From: Eublepharis macularius | Lineage: Eukaryota > Chordata > Lepidosauria > Squamata > Eublepharidae | DNA length: 64,000 nucleotides | Assembly (NCBI RefSeq): GCF_028583425.1 | Contig: NC_072795.1 | Location: 67,594,001 to 67,658,000 of the forward strand | Reading direction: 5' to 3' | Shown here: one piece after another, positions 22,301-32,124 of the stretch | Layout: each line of letters begins with the position of its first letter | Position numbering within the stretch: the stretch's first letter is position 1 | Translations under genes and position numbers: made by a program | Notes under the pieces: model-generated | What the model saw: only the letters and a program-made list of their open reading frames with translations | Databases searched by the model: none | Told to the model about the DNA's origin: nothing

Positions 22301-24963
22301 CCTCATCAAAGTTGTCAGTACTGGGGCATATGGGCTCTTGGTCTGGCTCCATAGAAAGCACCTTTCCCAGTAAAAAGCATTCTGCCTTTGTCTTGGGTTT
22401 CCCCTGGTGAATAGTGCTGGATTCACAGAATGGAATGTGGTTGCTGAACTTTGTAATGGACTGTCTTTAATGTCTTGCAGCCTTGTGTTCATGGTTCCAT
22501 TTGCCTGTGCACTCTTCCCACAAAGGAGGTAACAGTCTTGTTCTTCTCCCTTGTCTGCCATGCTCTTTCCTTCCTTTATTTATCTGTACACATGTGGTAG
22601 CTTCTGGGTTGGGAGGATAATACCTCTACCATTGCCAGACAGCTTTATTTATTATTATTTTATTCAATTTATATTCCGCTCTCCCTGCAAGTGGGCTCGG
22701 ATCACAGGTGGTAATAAATACAATAAAAACAAAGTGAATAAATTAGATTAAAACATATCAATAAAAGTCTGAAACAGACAGTCGCACCCATATTACACAT
22801 CACCCAAGCATTAAAACACATCCATGGGGCAGGGTGGCCAGCTACCAGATGACAACAATCTGGGGGTGGCAACACTCCCCCCCCACACCTCGGTAGGAGG
22901 GTGGATTTTCGGCCTATCTGCGTCAACCCCCATATGCTTGGTGGAACATCTCTGTCTTGCAGGCCCAGTGGAAAGATGATAAATCCGGCTGGGCCTGGGT
23001 TTCCACAAACAGAGAGTTCCAACAGGTTAGGGCCAGGACTGAAAAAGCCCTGGCCCTGGTTGAGACCAGATGAGCTTCTCTAGGGCCAGGGACCATCATT
23101 AGATGTTTATCTGCCAAATGGAGCAGTCTCCAGGGAACATATGGCAAGAAGCGGTCCTGCAAGTATGCTGGTCCCAGTCTGCTAAGGGTTTTAAAGGTTA
23201 AAAACAAAACTTTGAACCTGATCTGGAATTCCACTGGGAGCCAGTGCAGCTGGCACAAAACTGGTGTTATATGTGACTGAAACAGAGTCCCGGTCAGAAT
23301 GCACGCAGCCGCATTCTGGACCAATTGTAACTTCCAGATCAGACCCAAGGGCAGCCCAGTGTAGAGCGAGTTGTAGTATTCTGACCTGGAAGTGACTGTT
23401 GCATGGATCACCATAGTTAGGTCGTGGGCTGAGAGATAAGGAGCAAGTTGCCTGATCTGACAAAGATGGAAGAACGCACATTTGGCACCTGTCGTGATCT
23501 GGGCCTCCATTGAGACATGCAGGACCCATCAGCTTCAGCTGGTGGGCAGAGTCTCATCACCAAGAAACAGGGTGTAATGGAAGGAGGAGCCCATCTTTTA
23601 CATCTAGGAATGGTTTGGGCTTGTGCTTAACAAAAATATAGCATTCATCTATGCATGTCTGCTGCTCATTAAATCCCACCAATTTTAATGGAAGCTTGTT
23701 TTCCACTAAGCGTGCCTAGGAATGCAGCCTTGATGAAGACAAAGTCATTTTGTTGTCATTGATGCATTTGTGGAAGAAAGAAGCCAACAAAGAGCTTCTG
23801 GGCTTTATTTACTGCCAAGACCTTTTTTTAACTAAAAGAGCCAGGTCTGGCTTTTTTGCTATGGGAGCCACTGGATCAGTTGCATGTGATTCTTTGAACC
23901 CTGGTAGCACCTCTGTCCGTTCACACACACAACAATATATTTCACACAAGGAAGGAAAACCAGCTGTTTGCTAAGGATATTCACCAACAGCTCTTTGTCT
24001 GGAATTTATTTTTGTATTGATCCCACTCTTAACTGTGCTTAACTGTCCCCAAAGTGGTATGGGGGGAGCAGGGTATGATCATCACTCAGACTTTTGGGGC
24101 CATCAGCTGGGGTTTTCTCCCCACCAGGCAAACTTCACTGTAATCAAATGCATCAGCGCACATGGGCGCTCTCTAATTTGCCAGTATCCATCATGTTAGC
24201 TTTGTTCTTGAGAGCAAGGATGCATTATACTGCTTCCGTTTCTACCTCCATCTCACTCTTGTGGAGAGAAGAGAGACAAAGCCGTAGCTTGCTCAGGAGC
24301 AGCAGTGATGTATGGCTGAACCCAACAGCTGCCTACTTCATCTCCATCTCATTCAGATTCCTCTAGCAAAGGGAAATGTGTTGAATGGAGATTTAGGATG
24401 GTGCTTGTGAGCAAGCCACTAGCTCCTCCAATTATTCAGCTAGAATTAAAATTGTAACTTGGAATCAACGTGAATGGTAACCAGGTCTGTAATATGTGAG
24501 TTACACCCCTTCTCCTGGTCTGTCACTCTTGCTTCACACAGGAAGAAAGAAGTGCTATATTCAATGTGAAGTGCTATATTCAGTTTTACACAAAGGTACT
24601 CAAGGATGGGACCATGGCAGAAGGTCTCAAGTTCAGTTCCCAGTATCTCCAGTTAACAGGATTATTTATTGGGTGATGGAAAACTGCTCCTAGTGAGAAT
24701 AGAAAGTACCAATGTTGATGGATCGATGGTCTGATTCAGTATAAGGCAGCTTCATTCATTCAAATCTGATTTGAGTTATCTTTGCAAAATTCTTGCCTTT
24801 CCCCATGTTCATTTATGCTAAGCATGGGAGTTAAATATTTTTGTCTCTTGTTTTTTCTTCCAGTTCAATTGCTCTTTCACATCTGGAGCCTGATCTCAGA
24901 GTGTCTGTTGTGGCCCAACATGGGGACAAAGTGCCACATGTCTATTTTAACAAAGGCTTGTGA
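5331..24963 (+). CDS. SFXN2: SFXN2, sideroflexin-2 (complete coding region, 11 coding exons)
   Basis: Coding exons: 5331-5491, 7332-7502, 8782-8880, 11355-11430, 12769-12854, 17887-17947, 20174-20240, 20991-21040, 21830-21879, 22481-22528, 24864-24963. All introns are GT-AG. The exons sum to 969 nt, giving 322 residues plus TGA, equal to human SFXN2. Sideroflexins are multi-pass mitochondrial inner-membrane proteins; SFXN1/3 carry serine, and SFXN2 is linked to mitochondrial iron and heme homeostasis. SFXN2 rather than SFXN1/3 is indicated by [10 protein letters not shown] near the N-terminus, [13 protein letters not shown] in exon 2, NRNAASP in exon 3 and VLHAPLQ in exon 9. Family signatures present are HPDSGEK (residues 79-85), NQSFNA (123-128), [17 protein letters not shown] and the C-terminal VYFNKGL. 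No frameshift or premature stop is seen. The gene lies on the same strand as WBP1L, as in human. Confidence 0.97.
5690..7030. mobile_element. Degenerate Penelope-like element with GIY-YIG endonuclease relic (SFXN2 intron 1)
   Basis: The two ends are inverted relatives: about 5690..5850 on one side and about 6890..7015 on the other share GGGATATAAAGGCTCAGGGAT, TCCCTGTATCTGAA and CTCTAAGGTGCC, in opposite orientation. Penelope-like retroelements are known for such terminal repeats and for a C-terminal GIY-YIG endonuclease. In the + strand interior, 6490..6740 encodes LYAIKCPQC....PYIG then a stop, TG, and further on [11 protein letters not shown], with [12 protein letters not shown] after it. 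These match the C..C, YIG.T and H.....P.G.HF pattern of that domain. Stops and frame breaks show it is dead. Confidence 0.75.
7332..7502 (+). CDS. SFXN2: SFXN2 coding exon 2
   Basis: Acceptor CCTTGTAG, donor GTATGAGC. It encodes residues 54-110 and part of 111, including the hallmark sideroflexin motif [10 protein letters not shown] (HPDSGEK at 79-85) and the SFXN2-type stretch [14 protein letters not shown]. Phase 2 at both ends. Confidence 0.97.
7881..8127. mobile_element. Short non-autonomous DNA element with 33-bp terminal inverted repeats
   Basis: 7881..7913 (AGGCTAACTGCCACGGTAAT...) is the reverse complement of 8095..8127 with one visible mismatch. The 247-bp length and non-coding interior fit a MITE. 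No clear target duplication is visible. It lies in SFXN2 intron 2. Confidence 0.7.
8782..8880 (+). CDS. SFXN2: SFXN2 coding exon 3
   Basis: Acceptor TTCCTTCTAG, donor GTGAGTAT. It encodes residues 111-143 and part of Lys144, with [19 protein letters not shown], the most conserved block of the family. Confidence 0.97.
8881..11354. other. SFXN2 intron 3, mostly unannotated
   Basis: No extra exon is seen. About 9490..9620 is a fragment of an old SINE/LINE-type repeat beginning CACAACAACTCTGTGAGGTAG, related to the piece near 2820. About 10170..10290 (ATCAATAAAGCTTTAACTC) looks like the polyadenylation end of some retroelement. The pyrimidine-rich open frames at 9124..9516 are compositional, not coding. 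Confidence 0.4.
11355..11430 (+). CDS. SFXN2: SFXN2 coding exon 4
   Basis: Acceptor GATTCCAG, donor GTACTGTC. It encodes residues 144-169 ([20 protein letters not shown] core), an alanine/threonine-rich hydrophobic segment consistent with a membrane helix. Confidence 0.95.
12769..12854 (+). CDS. SFXN2: SFXN2 coding exon 5
   Basis: Acceptor TTTCCATACAG, donor GTAAGTCT. It encodes residues 170-197 and part of Gln198, containing [19 protein letters not shown], a conserved helix and signature of sideroflexins. Confidence 0.97.
13329..13387. repeat. Compound microsatellite (GTCT)n(CT)n(CA)n
   Basis: Consecutive TCTG units, then CT units, then CA units in SFXN2 intron 5. A smaller CG/CA-rich tract lies at about 13176..13204. 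The open frames on both strands across it are low-complexity artefacts. Confidence 0.95.
14885..15070. repeat. Dispersed repeat of unknown family, copy 1 (SFXN2 intron 5)
   Basis: Shares with 17015..17230 the ordered blocks AGTGCTGAAGGAATC, CCCTGATTTCCTGTGACAT, GAACTGG, GTGAGC/GTGAAC and CATGTTCAGA. The two copies lie in the same intron and orientation, about 2 kb apart. No coding capacity or end structure is recognised; it may be an LTR piece. Confidence 0.5.
15445..15650 (-). mobile_element. tRNA-derived SINE (antisense in SFXN2 intron 5)
   Basis: On the minus strand the head reads GCAGCTCAGTGGTAAAGCAT, an A-box-like pol III element, and GGTTCAATCCC, a B box. The body ends in ...GATCTTGACAGACC. 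The + strand copy at 24585..24770 is the same family. Such tRNA-headed SINEs are abundant in squamates. Confidence 0.75.
17015..17230. repeat. Dispersed repeat of unknown family, copy 2 (SFXN2 intron 5)
   Basis: Second copy of the repeat at 14885..15070, diverged but with the same block order. Confidence 0.5.
17560..17835 (+). mobile_element. CR1 LINE 3' end
   Basis: The segment ends with GTTGGACTAGATGACCCTGG and CCAACCCTATGATGCTATGATTC, the characteristic end of reptile/bird CR1 LINEs. No coding sequence remains. It stops about 50 bp before SFXN2 exon 6. Confidence 0.8.
17887..17947 (+). CDS. SFXN2: SFXN2 coding exon 6
   Basis: Acceptor CTGCACTAG, donor GTAAGTGC. It encodes residues 198-218 ([20 protein letters not shown]), the hydrophilic loop of the family. 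It is preceded by the longest intron, about 5 kb, which is rich in repeats. Confidence 0.95.
18640..20050 (-). mobile_element. L1-type LINE 3' end, antisense in SFXN2 intron 6, interrupted by a MITE
   Basis: Minus-strand frames encode the C-terminal part of an L1 ORF2 protein: 19566..19880 ([20 protein letters not shown]-type blocks) and 18975..19262 ([30 protein letters not shown]). The same blocks occur in the better-preserved L1 at 51651..54291 (MYKLLLKW, VKWAINC, ARIIYAQYWK, MEEW). It is 5'-truncated and frame-broken, with a foldback element at 19254..19425 inserted. The right limit is approximate. Confidence 0.8.
19254..19425. mobile_element. Foldback MITE nested in the intronic L1
   Basis: 172 bp whose two halves are inverted: AATCCACACTTACC.G at the left and C.GGTAAGTGTGGATT at the right, continuing through AGCGCTAAACAGTCG and GCGCCAGGAAGAC. 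It splits the L1 frame between 18975..19262 and 19566..19880. No convincing target duplication is visible. Confidence 0.75.
20174..20240 (+). CDS. SFXN2: SFXN2 coding exon 7
   Basis: Acceptor TTTCTTCTCAG, donor GTAAGTAT. It encodes residues 219-240 plus one base of Ile241: [20 protein letters not shown], typical of SFXN2. It lies about 120 bp downstream of an antisense L1 fragment. Confidence 0.96.
20991..21040 (+). CDS. SFXN2: SFXN2 coding exon 8
   Basis: The acceptor follows a long CT microsatellite (about 20968-20987) serving as polypyrimidine tract. Donor GTAAGTAA. It encodes residues 241-257, [17 protein letters not shown], matching the SFXN2-specific 'ILLP.IME.LEK' block. Confidence 0.95.
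21830..21879 (+). CDS. SFXN2: SFXN2 coding exon 9 (50 nt)
   Basis: Acceptor TTTCTTGTCAG, donor GTAAGTAT. It encodes residues 258-273, [16 protein letters not shown], and two bases of Phe274. The exon is short enough to be missed by open-frame searches, but it is required to keep the reading frame between exons 8 and 10 and matches the SFXN2 VLHAPLQVMLSG block. Confidence 0.94.
22481..22528 (+). CDS. SFXN2: SFXN2 coding exon 10 (48 nt)
   Basis: Acceptor TGTCTTGCAG, donor GTAACAGT. It encodes residues 274-289 and part of Ser290: [16 protein letters not shown], the last hydrophobic segment of the family. Confidence 0.95.
22640..23560 (-). mobile_element. L2/CR1-type LINE 3' part, antisense in SFXN2 intron 10
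   Basis: The minus-strand frame 22923..23510 (195 codons) contains [30 protein letters not shown] and [20 protein letters not shown], then CWNSL. These are the conserved C-terminal blocks of L2/CR1-clade ORF2 proteins downstream of the reverse transcriptase. The 3' untranslated end with GAGCGGAATATAAATTG and an AATAAA-rich tail is at 22640..22700. It starts about 110 bp after exon 10. Confidence 0.85.
23636..23745. repeat. Dispersed squamate repeat fragment
   Basis: Contains CTATGCATGTCTGCTGCTCA, a TTTTAATGGAAGCTT centre and TGCCTAGGAATGCAGCCT, a widespread short repeat whose degenerate relatives lie at about 720..830 and 21515..21575. Confidence 0.5.
24585..24770 (+). mobile_element. tRNA-derived SINE (SFXN2 intron 10)
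   Basis: The head keeps a B-box-like AGTTCAGTTCCCAG. The body GTTAACAGGATTATTTATTGG and the tail GGTCTGATTCAGTATAAGGC match the family of the antisense copy at 15445..15650. It ends about 95 bp before SFXN2 exon 11. Confidence 0.75.
24864..24963 (+). CDS. SFXN2: SFXN2 coding exon 11 (stop codon exon)
   Basis: Acceptor TTTTCTTCCAG. It encodes residues 290-322 followed by TGA at 24961..24963. The C-terminus HVYFNKGL carries the near-invariant YFNKGL end of sideroflexins. Confidence 0.97.
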
Positions 24964-25990
24964 ATAGAGCTTCTGTCCCAGAATGGGCTGGATCTGCTCG
25001 GCATCTCACCTCAAGTCTTTACCCTGGAGAAGCCCCTGATGGGATGTGGTCTACAAATGAGCTCGAGATACTCCAGAAAGAGCAACAATTTACCCTCCAT
25101 TCCCCTGTTCCCATTTCTTTGGGGCAAGGTGTATAGTTGGGCAAATATGTAAGAGGTTTAGCCTTGGATCTCTTTTTTGCAGCCCCACTTCTCTGCCACG
25201 AAATGGATTTGGGCTTCGGTCTGAACTAATATCCTGTGCTGACCTTTTGCCTGGTCAGAAATGGAACTATAACCTTAAATTCCCAAGTGCTTTTTGACCA
25301 CGTAGGGCTCTTCCTCTCAGGTCTGAAGTTCATACCTCAGTGTCTTGCCTGCTTCAAGAAAGTATGTTTCCGATCACCTGATATCGTCCCCTGGAGTCCA
25401 CTCTGCACCCAGAAACGTGGTCTTAAATCTGTGTATGGTGTGAAAAATCAGGTAGATCACAAAGGAATAGAATATTTCTACTAACGTTAGAAAATCCAAA
25501 AGGGGATTTAAACTCTTCTTGAACTTCTTGTAAAGCCCCTACTTGTATTCAAGTACACAGAAGGCCAACATATACTTCATATTGCCCACAGGTGATTGAA
25601 ATATTCTGATCTAAGTACCTACTGCTTAGTTTATTGACACTGAAACTAATTGCAGAGTTTATTCAGAACAGTGCTGTACCTGAGCTGATAACTGCCTCAA
25701 TTCTGATGTCTTACAAGTAAACCTTATAGAAGTTTAGATTTCATTTCTAATTTAACTTATAGCCGCACAACATATGGCTCATGGGCCTCGTGTGTCCTGA
25801 ATAAAGATACATTGTGTGGCCCGCAGTCCTTTCCAATGACGTTTGAGGAAGGAAGGTGCCAGCACAGTGACATTCCCCCTCCCCTTGGAGGAATGGTCAG
25901 AATGCTGACTTTCAACCCAGACTCTGAGAAACTGTAACTGTAATGCTAGACAGCTTGAATAACTTGCCGAAACAGCTGGCATTCACTACT
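24964..25990 (+). other. SFXN2: Probable SFXN2 3' untranslated region and flank
   Basis: Mostly non-repetitive sequence follows the stop codon. An AATAAA hexamer at about 25800..25805 is a possible polyadenylation signal, but the true end of the transcript cannot be set from sequence alone. No further coding exon is seen. Confidence 0.4.
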
Positions 25991-25994
25991 GCTT

Positions 25995-26400
25995 TCTTCC
26001 TTAGCAAAAGAGTCCAGTAGCATCTTTAAGACTAATCAACTTGATTGTAGCATAAGCTTTCGAGAACTACAGCTCTCTTCATCAGACACATGGAGGTTAT
26101 GAGGAAACTTCAGAGATATATAGGTGGTGAGGGGAGGGGGGAGGGGGTGCAGGGAGTGAGGGTCATGTAAATGTAAATCATGTAAAAAGTCATGAAAGAG
26201 GTGGAGTGTATAATCCAGGCTAGGCGTGGCCCCTTAGCAAGTGTAGCTGAGTCCAGGAGCAGTTTGCCTTAAATGATAGTAGCATTGTTTAGGAAATTAT
26301 AGTGCAGGTGAAAATGGACCAAACCACAGCAAACTGGCAATCAGTTGTTTCAAATTGGAAAAAGGAGAATTAACTTTGACCAGCTCAAATAGAGCATTCA
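25995..26400 (-). mobile_element. Penelope-like element 3' end
   Basis: On the minus strand it ends CTTATGCTACAATCAAG...TTAGTCTTAAAG.TGCTACTGGACTC, the same end as in the copies at 34430..34640 and 43276..44150. It also carries CTGATGA (26079..26085) and GAAA (26058..26061) separated by a stem-forming segment. The rest is degenerate. Confidence 0.65.
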
Positions 26401-26462
26401 CAGGAACAGTGCCTCGGTGCCTTTAGCCATGCTCTCCCAATGGGGAAAGGCTTATAGTCTTG

Positions 26463-26705
26463 GAGTTGTAGCATAGTGGCCAAGAGAATGGTCTGAGATC
26501 CAGGAGGTGGCTGGTTCAAATCTCATTTCTGCCACAAACTCATTTGGTGGCCCTAGGTAAAGCATTCTCTTCATCTCCCACCCCCAACACGTGGGTAATA
26601 TTACTGGCCTGCCATACATGCCTGTTGTAAGGTTTACTGTGATAATGTACATGAAGTGCTTTTAACACTGAAAGTGCTGTGTAAATGTTAAGTATTATTA
26701 CTAGT
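26463..26705 (+). mobile_element. tRNA-derived SINE with L2/MIR-like tail
   Basis: The head has TAGCATAGTGGCCAAGAG (A box) and GGCTGGTTCAAATC (B box). The tail GTGCTGTGTAAATGTTAAGT followed by ATTATT resembles MIR/L2 3' ends. The minus-strand frame across it is not a gene. Confidence 0.7.
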
Positions 26706-28070
26706 CAGGCATATTCTCTCCCACTCACAGGCCTCCCCACGTATTCCTCCCATCTATACGCCTCCATTCTTTGTGCATCTTGCAACTGGGTTTTTCTAGT
26801 GGGTGCAGTGCCTTCTTTTCAGAAGGCATTTGCTATGTTTGTCCAAGACCAAATTTTTTCTTAGGTGGTTTCCCCATGGGACCAGGCTTGTGTAGTTTTC
26901 CTGTTGCTGACGGGGCTGCCCTGCAGTTTCCCTACCCCAGGCCCCCAGCAGCAGCCATCGCTGCTCCCCAGGCCACTGGGGCTTTTTCATTTTTTCCCAG
27001 TCATTTCTGAACGAGTACTCCTTGGAGATCCAAAGAGAATGCCTGAGGGGGTCTTTTGAACCAGTGATGTAGAAGAAAGCCAGGACTGGCTCTGATTTGG
27101 GGAAGAAGGAAGTGGGTACCAGGAAGCACACTGCCAGGCATCACATTGGGGACCACCAATATAAGCTGTGGGTTGGATCCAGCAAAGGAAAAAGAACTCT
27201 TAGTATCGTTCTACTTGTGGAGGGGCTTGCACAAGATCTTGTGCAACATCTCTGTCTCCCATCCTAGTTTGCTCATATTCAATAACATACAACCATCTCC
27301 TCCCTCTCCCATAATCTACCATGAGGAGCTATTTTGAAAGTGAAAAAGCTTTTAAGATCACTTCCTGAAACTTCATTGTTGGTTGAGCGATATCTTCTTT
27401 AAGCGGAAATGCAAGTGTAGATACAATAAGTTTTACTTAATGCAAGAGGCTACGACTGTATGTGTTTCCCCTTGAGCAAGAGCTGTAGCATAAGCAGACA
27501 TTTTGTGCTGGATCCATCTCATCTCTAATGTGGTCTGCTGTCAATGAGTAACTGCCTAATCAAAGTCATGTCAGAGAAGTGACTGGAAACAGGATATTGC
27601 TGCTGCCATTGCCATTCTTTCCCAAAATCTAAGGTGCCCATGTATATGCACATATGGAGAGTGGTGCAGGTTGCCTATATTCATGTATGCACAGGAATGC
27701 AAGATAGATAAAGGATCTTTTCTTCTTTGGTAAAGATGAGTCTTGACTGTCTGCACTGCTGGCCCATTGTTTCATTTTTGAAAAGGGAATAGTTCTCACA
27801 AAGGATATAAAGCCATGTTTGGGCTATATTATTTCAGATGGTGATTTGTATGCCATTTCCTCTGCAACCCCCCCCCCAAATTTCCCTGCATATAGAAAAC
27901 TGGCATGTCTTGGAGAAGCCGAGTGTACGTTTCTTCTCTCTGGCTTCTACTTCTTAGTGTGATTTGGGGGGGGAGGGAGTAATGAGGAGTGTTCAGTCAT
28001 ACAAGACCATACCTCTGCAACCTGAAATGATACAGTCTAGACACCTGGACAGAGTGGACTTGTGAATTAA
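26706..28070. other. Intergenic DNA, no gene recognised
   Basis: Mostly unique-looking sequence. The open frames at 26771..27131 overlap on both strands without recognisable motifs. Poly-C runs occur at about 27869 and poly-G at 27967. Confidence 0.35.
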
Positions 28071-28074
28071 ATCA

Positions 28075-28300
28075 CTCAACCAACTTAGTATAAGGACTAA
28101 GTGTTAAACTAGGATTTGGGAGACACAGGCTCTGATCCCCACTGTGCCATGAAGCTCACATGGCTACCTCAGATCAGTCGTCCTCTGCCTAACCTACCTC
28201 ATAGGGTTATTGTAAAGGTAAAATGGAGGAGGGGAGACCTATGTATGTCACTCCTAGCTCCTTGCAGGAACGTGGAATAAAAATGTACCTAATAAATAAA
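28075..28300 (+). mobile_element. Degenerate SINE
   Basis: The block order GACTAAGTGTTAAACTAGG, CTGTGCCATGAAGCT, CTAACCTACCTCATAGGG, then a tail with AATAAAAATGTACCTAATAA matches the tRNA-SINE copies at 30595 and 40908. Confidence 0.55.
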
Positions 28301-30000
28301 AACGGATCCCCTCCACCTCCCACATGAAGCTGTTAATCCTTAGAGGGAAAGAAAAGGAGGCTAGTCTTTGCCTTTGAGGGCTACTAATAGTTCAGCACCC
28401 TGATTCTAATTGGCAGAACTGCTTGGAGGGAGTGCTAAACCCTCATCTCCCTCCTCCTTGGCCTCAAAACAAATTGGGGCCCTACAATTTTTGTTTAAAA
28501 AAAATTCTGGCAAGATTTTGTGGATCTCCCAATGTCTTCCAAAGTCTTGTGTGTAATATATATAATCTTTTTTCTACCCCAAACCAGTAGGCTTAGCTGT
28601 TGTGATTGTGGCACATGGTGATTATTTTTCTTGGTAAAGAAAAAAAACACATCTGTCCACAATACATCCAGCTGAACTACCATAGCAGGCAGGGTCCAGG
28701 GTGCAGATAGAACATCCCTGCTACCTCCACTGGTTCCTCCTGGCATTCCTCTGTGTTGGAGACAGCCCACTTTGATGCTCCCTGCTTGCATTGCTTGAGA
28801 TGAAGGGAGGCAGCAGCACAGTAGGGCAAGGGGATCACGACCTAGGACCAGCTTCTCTTCACATCGTAGTCTTAGACAAACTGCTACCATTCATCCTCCT
28901 CCTTCCCCATACAATTGAGATGGGGCTAATATTGCTGGCGTACCTTGAAAGTGGTTGTGATGAATTCAAATGCTTTGATCACCTGAAATGTGCTATGAAA
29001 ACTGTAAATGCTAAATGTTATCATGGATTACTACATGCAGAATGCTTGAAGTGGGCTGGAGTGAAGGAAGAATAGCGCTTTACAGCACTCTGCAAGTCAA
29101 CTCCCCTGGTTACCTTTACATAAGTCCTCATTTAATGCAGATGGTGCGGCTTATGATGAGGATCTCTCCCTTCCTGCTACTGTTTTTTTATATAATAGGA
29201 TATTTCTAGATTATTCGCTTGTAGTGTTGAAACTTACCCAATCCTTTTCTAAGCAACGCAACTGTTACTCTTTATGCTGGTGCTAGCCAAAGTGTACCAT
29301 ATATGAAAACAAGGGCTCTCTGCCCTTCTGGCATTTGGCCTTGATCAGCCAGTGTTAAGGGCTGCAGACGGGTGATGAACAGTTTGCTGTCAATGCCTTT
29401 GTTATATATGATGGAAGAAAAAGATGCTAAAATAAAACACTGAAATTTTAGAAACAGTCCCTGACTATTGCTTTTTAAGTGTTTGGAAATGCACTGATTG
29501 ACTGGGTCTTCCATGATGCCTGCTGAGTTTTGCTGTTTGAGGGTCAGATGGATGTCAATCTGTGAATATAAAACAGATTCTTCAGGTTCATTAATGCCAT
29601 TGATTTTGATGCCATAAAACATCCCCAGTTTTTTTTTCAACAAGACCCCCCATATTCATTAACTGGCCAATATGACATACTGAGCTTCTAAAGAGAATAC
29701 TCGGTGGTGCATCACTGGAATAAGTGAAGACCCCTCCAAAGCATCCGTTATCACAGACACTGATTGTGGTTTGGTACATCATAACCTTCTAAATCCTCCT
29801 TTTCTATTGCTCTGGAGTGTCTTGCCCCTAGCACAGCTGTCCTGACAAGGGTAGATTGCAATCGCCCGAATGGCAAGCCAAAACAAATATGCACATCATC
29901 CCACCGTGCCTGCTATATTCACTCCCCTTCAGTCTTGCCCACCCAACCACAGATGCTAACAAACCATTGGTATAGCTGCATTTAGATGTAAATGACCTAC
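28301..30000. other. Intergenic DNA, no gene recognised
   Basis: Minus-strand open frames at 29272..29643 (123 codons) and 29591..29782 are adjacent in different frames, but show no domain I can name. A broken retroelement is possible. 28900..29070 has SINE-like text (GAAAACTGTAAATGCTAAATG). Confidence 0.3.
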
Positions 30001-30019
30001 TCCAATTAAGCTCAGAGGG

Positions 30020-30145
30020 TTTACACATGCATATAAATGACATAAATATGACACAAATGCATATAAATTACATAAATGACATAAATATAAATGATATAAC
30101 TACATATAAATGACATATAAATGACATAAATAAATATAATGCCCA
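30020..30145. repeat. AT-rich minisatellite
   Basis: Imperfect tandem units of CATATAAATGACATAAAT type. Confidence 0.85.
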
Positions 30146-30594
30146 GCACAGCCACTGTTATGGACCTTTAAGGCTAGAACAAACAAGATAATGGCAAACA
30201 TTTATTATTTAGTTCATATTCTTATTTGTTAAACTATTAGTCACTGAAGAAGCTTCACATAAAGAATATTTGGTTCTGATTCTAAATAAAATCACACTAA
30301 ATGTGATCATTGCAAGAAAACATCATCCAGTTCATATTCTTACTCCAATATTAAGACTCCCCAAAGCATTAGAAAACTGTGTGTGCTTTGAATTAAATGA
30401 TTTGAACAAAATGATTTCAGAAAGTAAAACAATTCCTGCTATGAGGTCTAATAGGTTAGATGGAAACTACAGTAAGGAGTAGGAGGAAAATGCCAGAAGG
30501 GCCGAAGTAGCCAAAATAGAGTCCACAAGCAGATATCATGCGAAGGGGAGAGGAAGACCCCAAGCCAGTGATCTCCAACGTGGCACCTGCTGGT

Positions 30595-30960
30595 GGGTTC
30601 CTTGTGGTATGGTGGCTAAGAGTGTCATCCTAGGGTCTAGTGGGAGGGAGGGCTAAGTTTGAATACCAGCTCTGCCACGGAAGCTTGCTTGGTAACCTTG
30701 GCCCAATCACATAGTCTGAGGGCCAAGCTACAAGTGACAAATGACACTTGAATGGCAAGTGGATTGAGTGGAGGGCAAGTGAACAGGGAGAAATACACTT
30801 GCCGTTCAAGTGTCATTCGTCACTTGTAGCTTGGCCCTCAGTTTAACCTACCTGACAGGACTGTTGTTTTGGGATACAATGGAGGAGAAGATAATGATGT
30901 CAGCTGCTTTGAGTCCCCAGTGGGGAAGAGGGTGGAAAATGAAGTAAGTAAATACATTCT
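30595..30960 (+). mobile_element. tRNA-derived SINE interrupted by the foldback MITE at 30720..30837
   Basis: The head GTGGTATGGTGGCTAAGAGTG, the centre TACCAGCTCTGCCACGG and GGCCCAATCAC, and the tail TTGAGTCCCCAGTGGGGAAG match the intact relative at 40908..41140. In that relative the sequence runs on without the MITE, so the insertion is evident. Confidence 0.75.
30720..30837. mobile_element. Palindromic MITE family M1, copy a
   Basis: 118 bp. The ends GGGCCAAGCTACAAGTGAC and its complement continue inward through GAATGACACTTG, so the element folds into one hairpin, with flanking CTGA/TCAG extending the match. The core reads GATTGAGTGGAGGGC. Four more copies are in the window. Confidence 0.9.
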
Positions 30961-32120
30961 TTAGGGAAGCATCTCTTTTCCCAAAGCAAATAGCTGGTTT
31001 TGCCTTTCTCAATTTCATTTGAGCAGAAAATACTTCAAAAGAATTCAGGAGGCATCACCTTCGTGTTTTCAGCAGGCACCCATTCAGAAACAGTTGCCTC
31101 TGTTGTAAGAGTATGCTTGGGTTGCAACCTCTCAACATTTTGCAATTGGCCTCAGCAAAATAGCTCCCTGCAGCAGCCATTTTGTGGTGGCATCTGCCCC
31201 CCATCCTCAAAGCTCCAAAAGTGTCCAACGAGTAGGAACCCCTAACCCAAGTTACTAGGTCAGAAAGAAAATAAGCACTTAGATACACAGCAACAAAGAT
31301 TTGGCTCCTAATGTCGTCTTATCAAGGCTGAACAGGCATTATGTTGACAGATCTTAACAATCTAGATGGCTGAATTAGTTACTGTATGTTACTAAAAGTG
31401 TTGCTCTCTGAAAGATGAAATCATTCATGAGTTCAAAAGGTTTCCTGCTGTATGGGAATCCCATGGCATGAGGGTATCTATGATGATTACTTCCACACTG
31501 GACATTTATTCTGGAATAAATATCACTTATCCATTCAATTTCGACAGAGAATCTAAATGACGATAACACTAGCTTGTTTCGTTACAGGGTTTTCCCAACT
31601 TTCCTCTTCCTTTCTGATTAGAAATAACTCTATTCAACTGCCTATTGCCCAGGGATAGCAGAAAGACACACTGGTCTCTGCCTCCAGTCAGAGGTTCAAG
31701 GCCTGCTGTGTGGGTTGGGTTTAATTATATCTGATCTACTGTTTGTAAACTGCTTTTAGGATCATCTGACTGAAAGACTGGTTATCTTTAACTACAAAAG
31801 TAAAGAATGGGGTAATTATTGATTTCAGGTGTTCAGCGGCTTTTTGGAAATATCTTGGGTGAAACATAAAGGTTTAGTCAAGGACTGGATTGTTCAGGCA
31901 GGATGACTCCTGCTGTATTCCTTTTGCGGGGGGCAGGGAGTGACAAATTATTGGAAGCACAAGGTCTCTTCTCAAGGAAAGCTGGACTCTATTTCTATGG
32001 AAACGAGGGCAGAACCATGTCTTCAGAAGCATTCCCCACTCTACTCCAACAGCCTTAGTTGGTGTGTTAGGAACCAAAGAACCTGATTTTTGCTATTATA
32101 TGTCTGAGACAGCTCCCCTG
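30961..32120. other. Intergenic DNA, no gene recognised
   Basis: Nothing beyond short non-conserved frames. No repeat is named with confidence. Confidence 0.3.
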
Positions 32121-32124
32121 ATAT

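Noticed and set aside
30020..30145. CRISPR-like or array-like periodic repeats
   Set aside because: AT-rich imperfect tandem repeat in a vertebrate genome with no regular spacers; a minisatellite.
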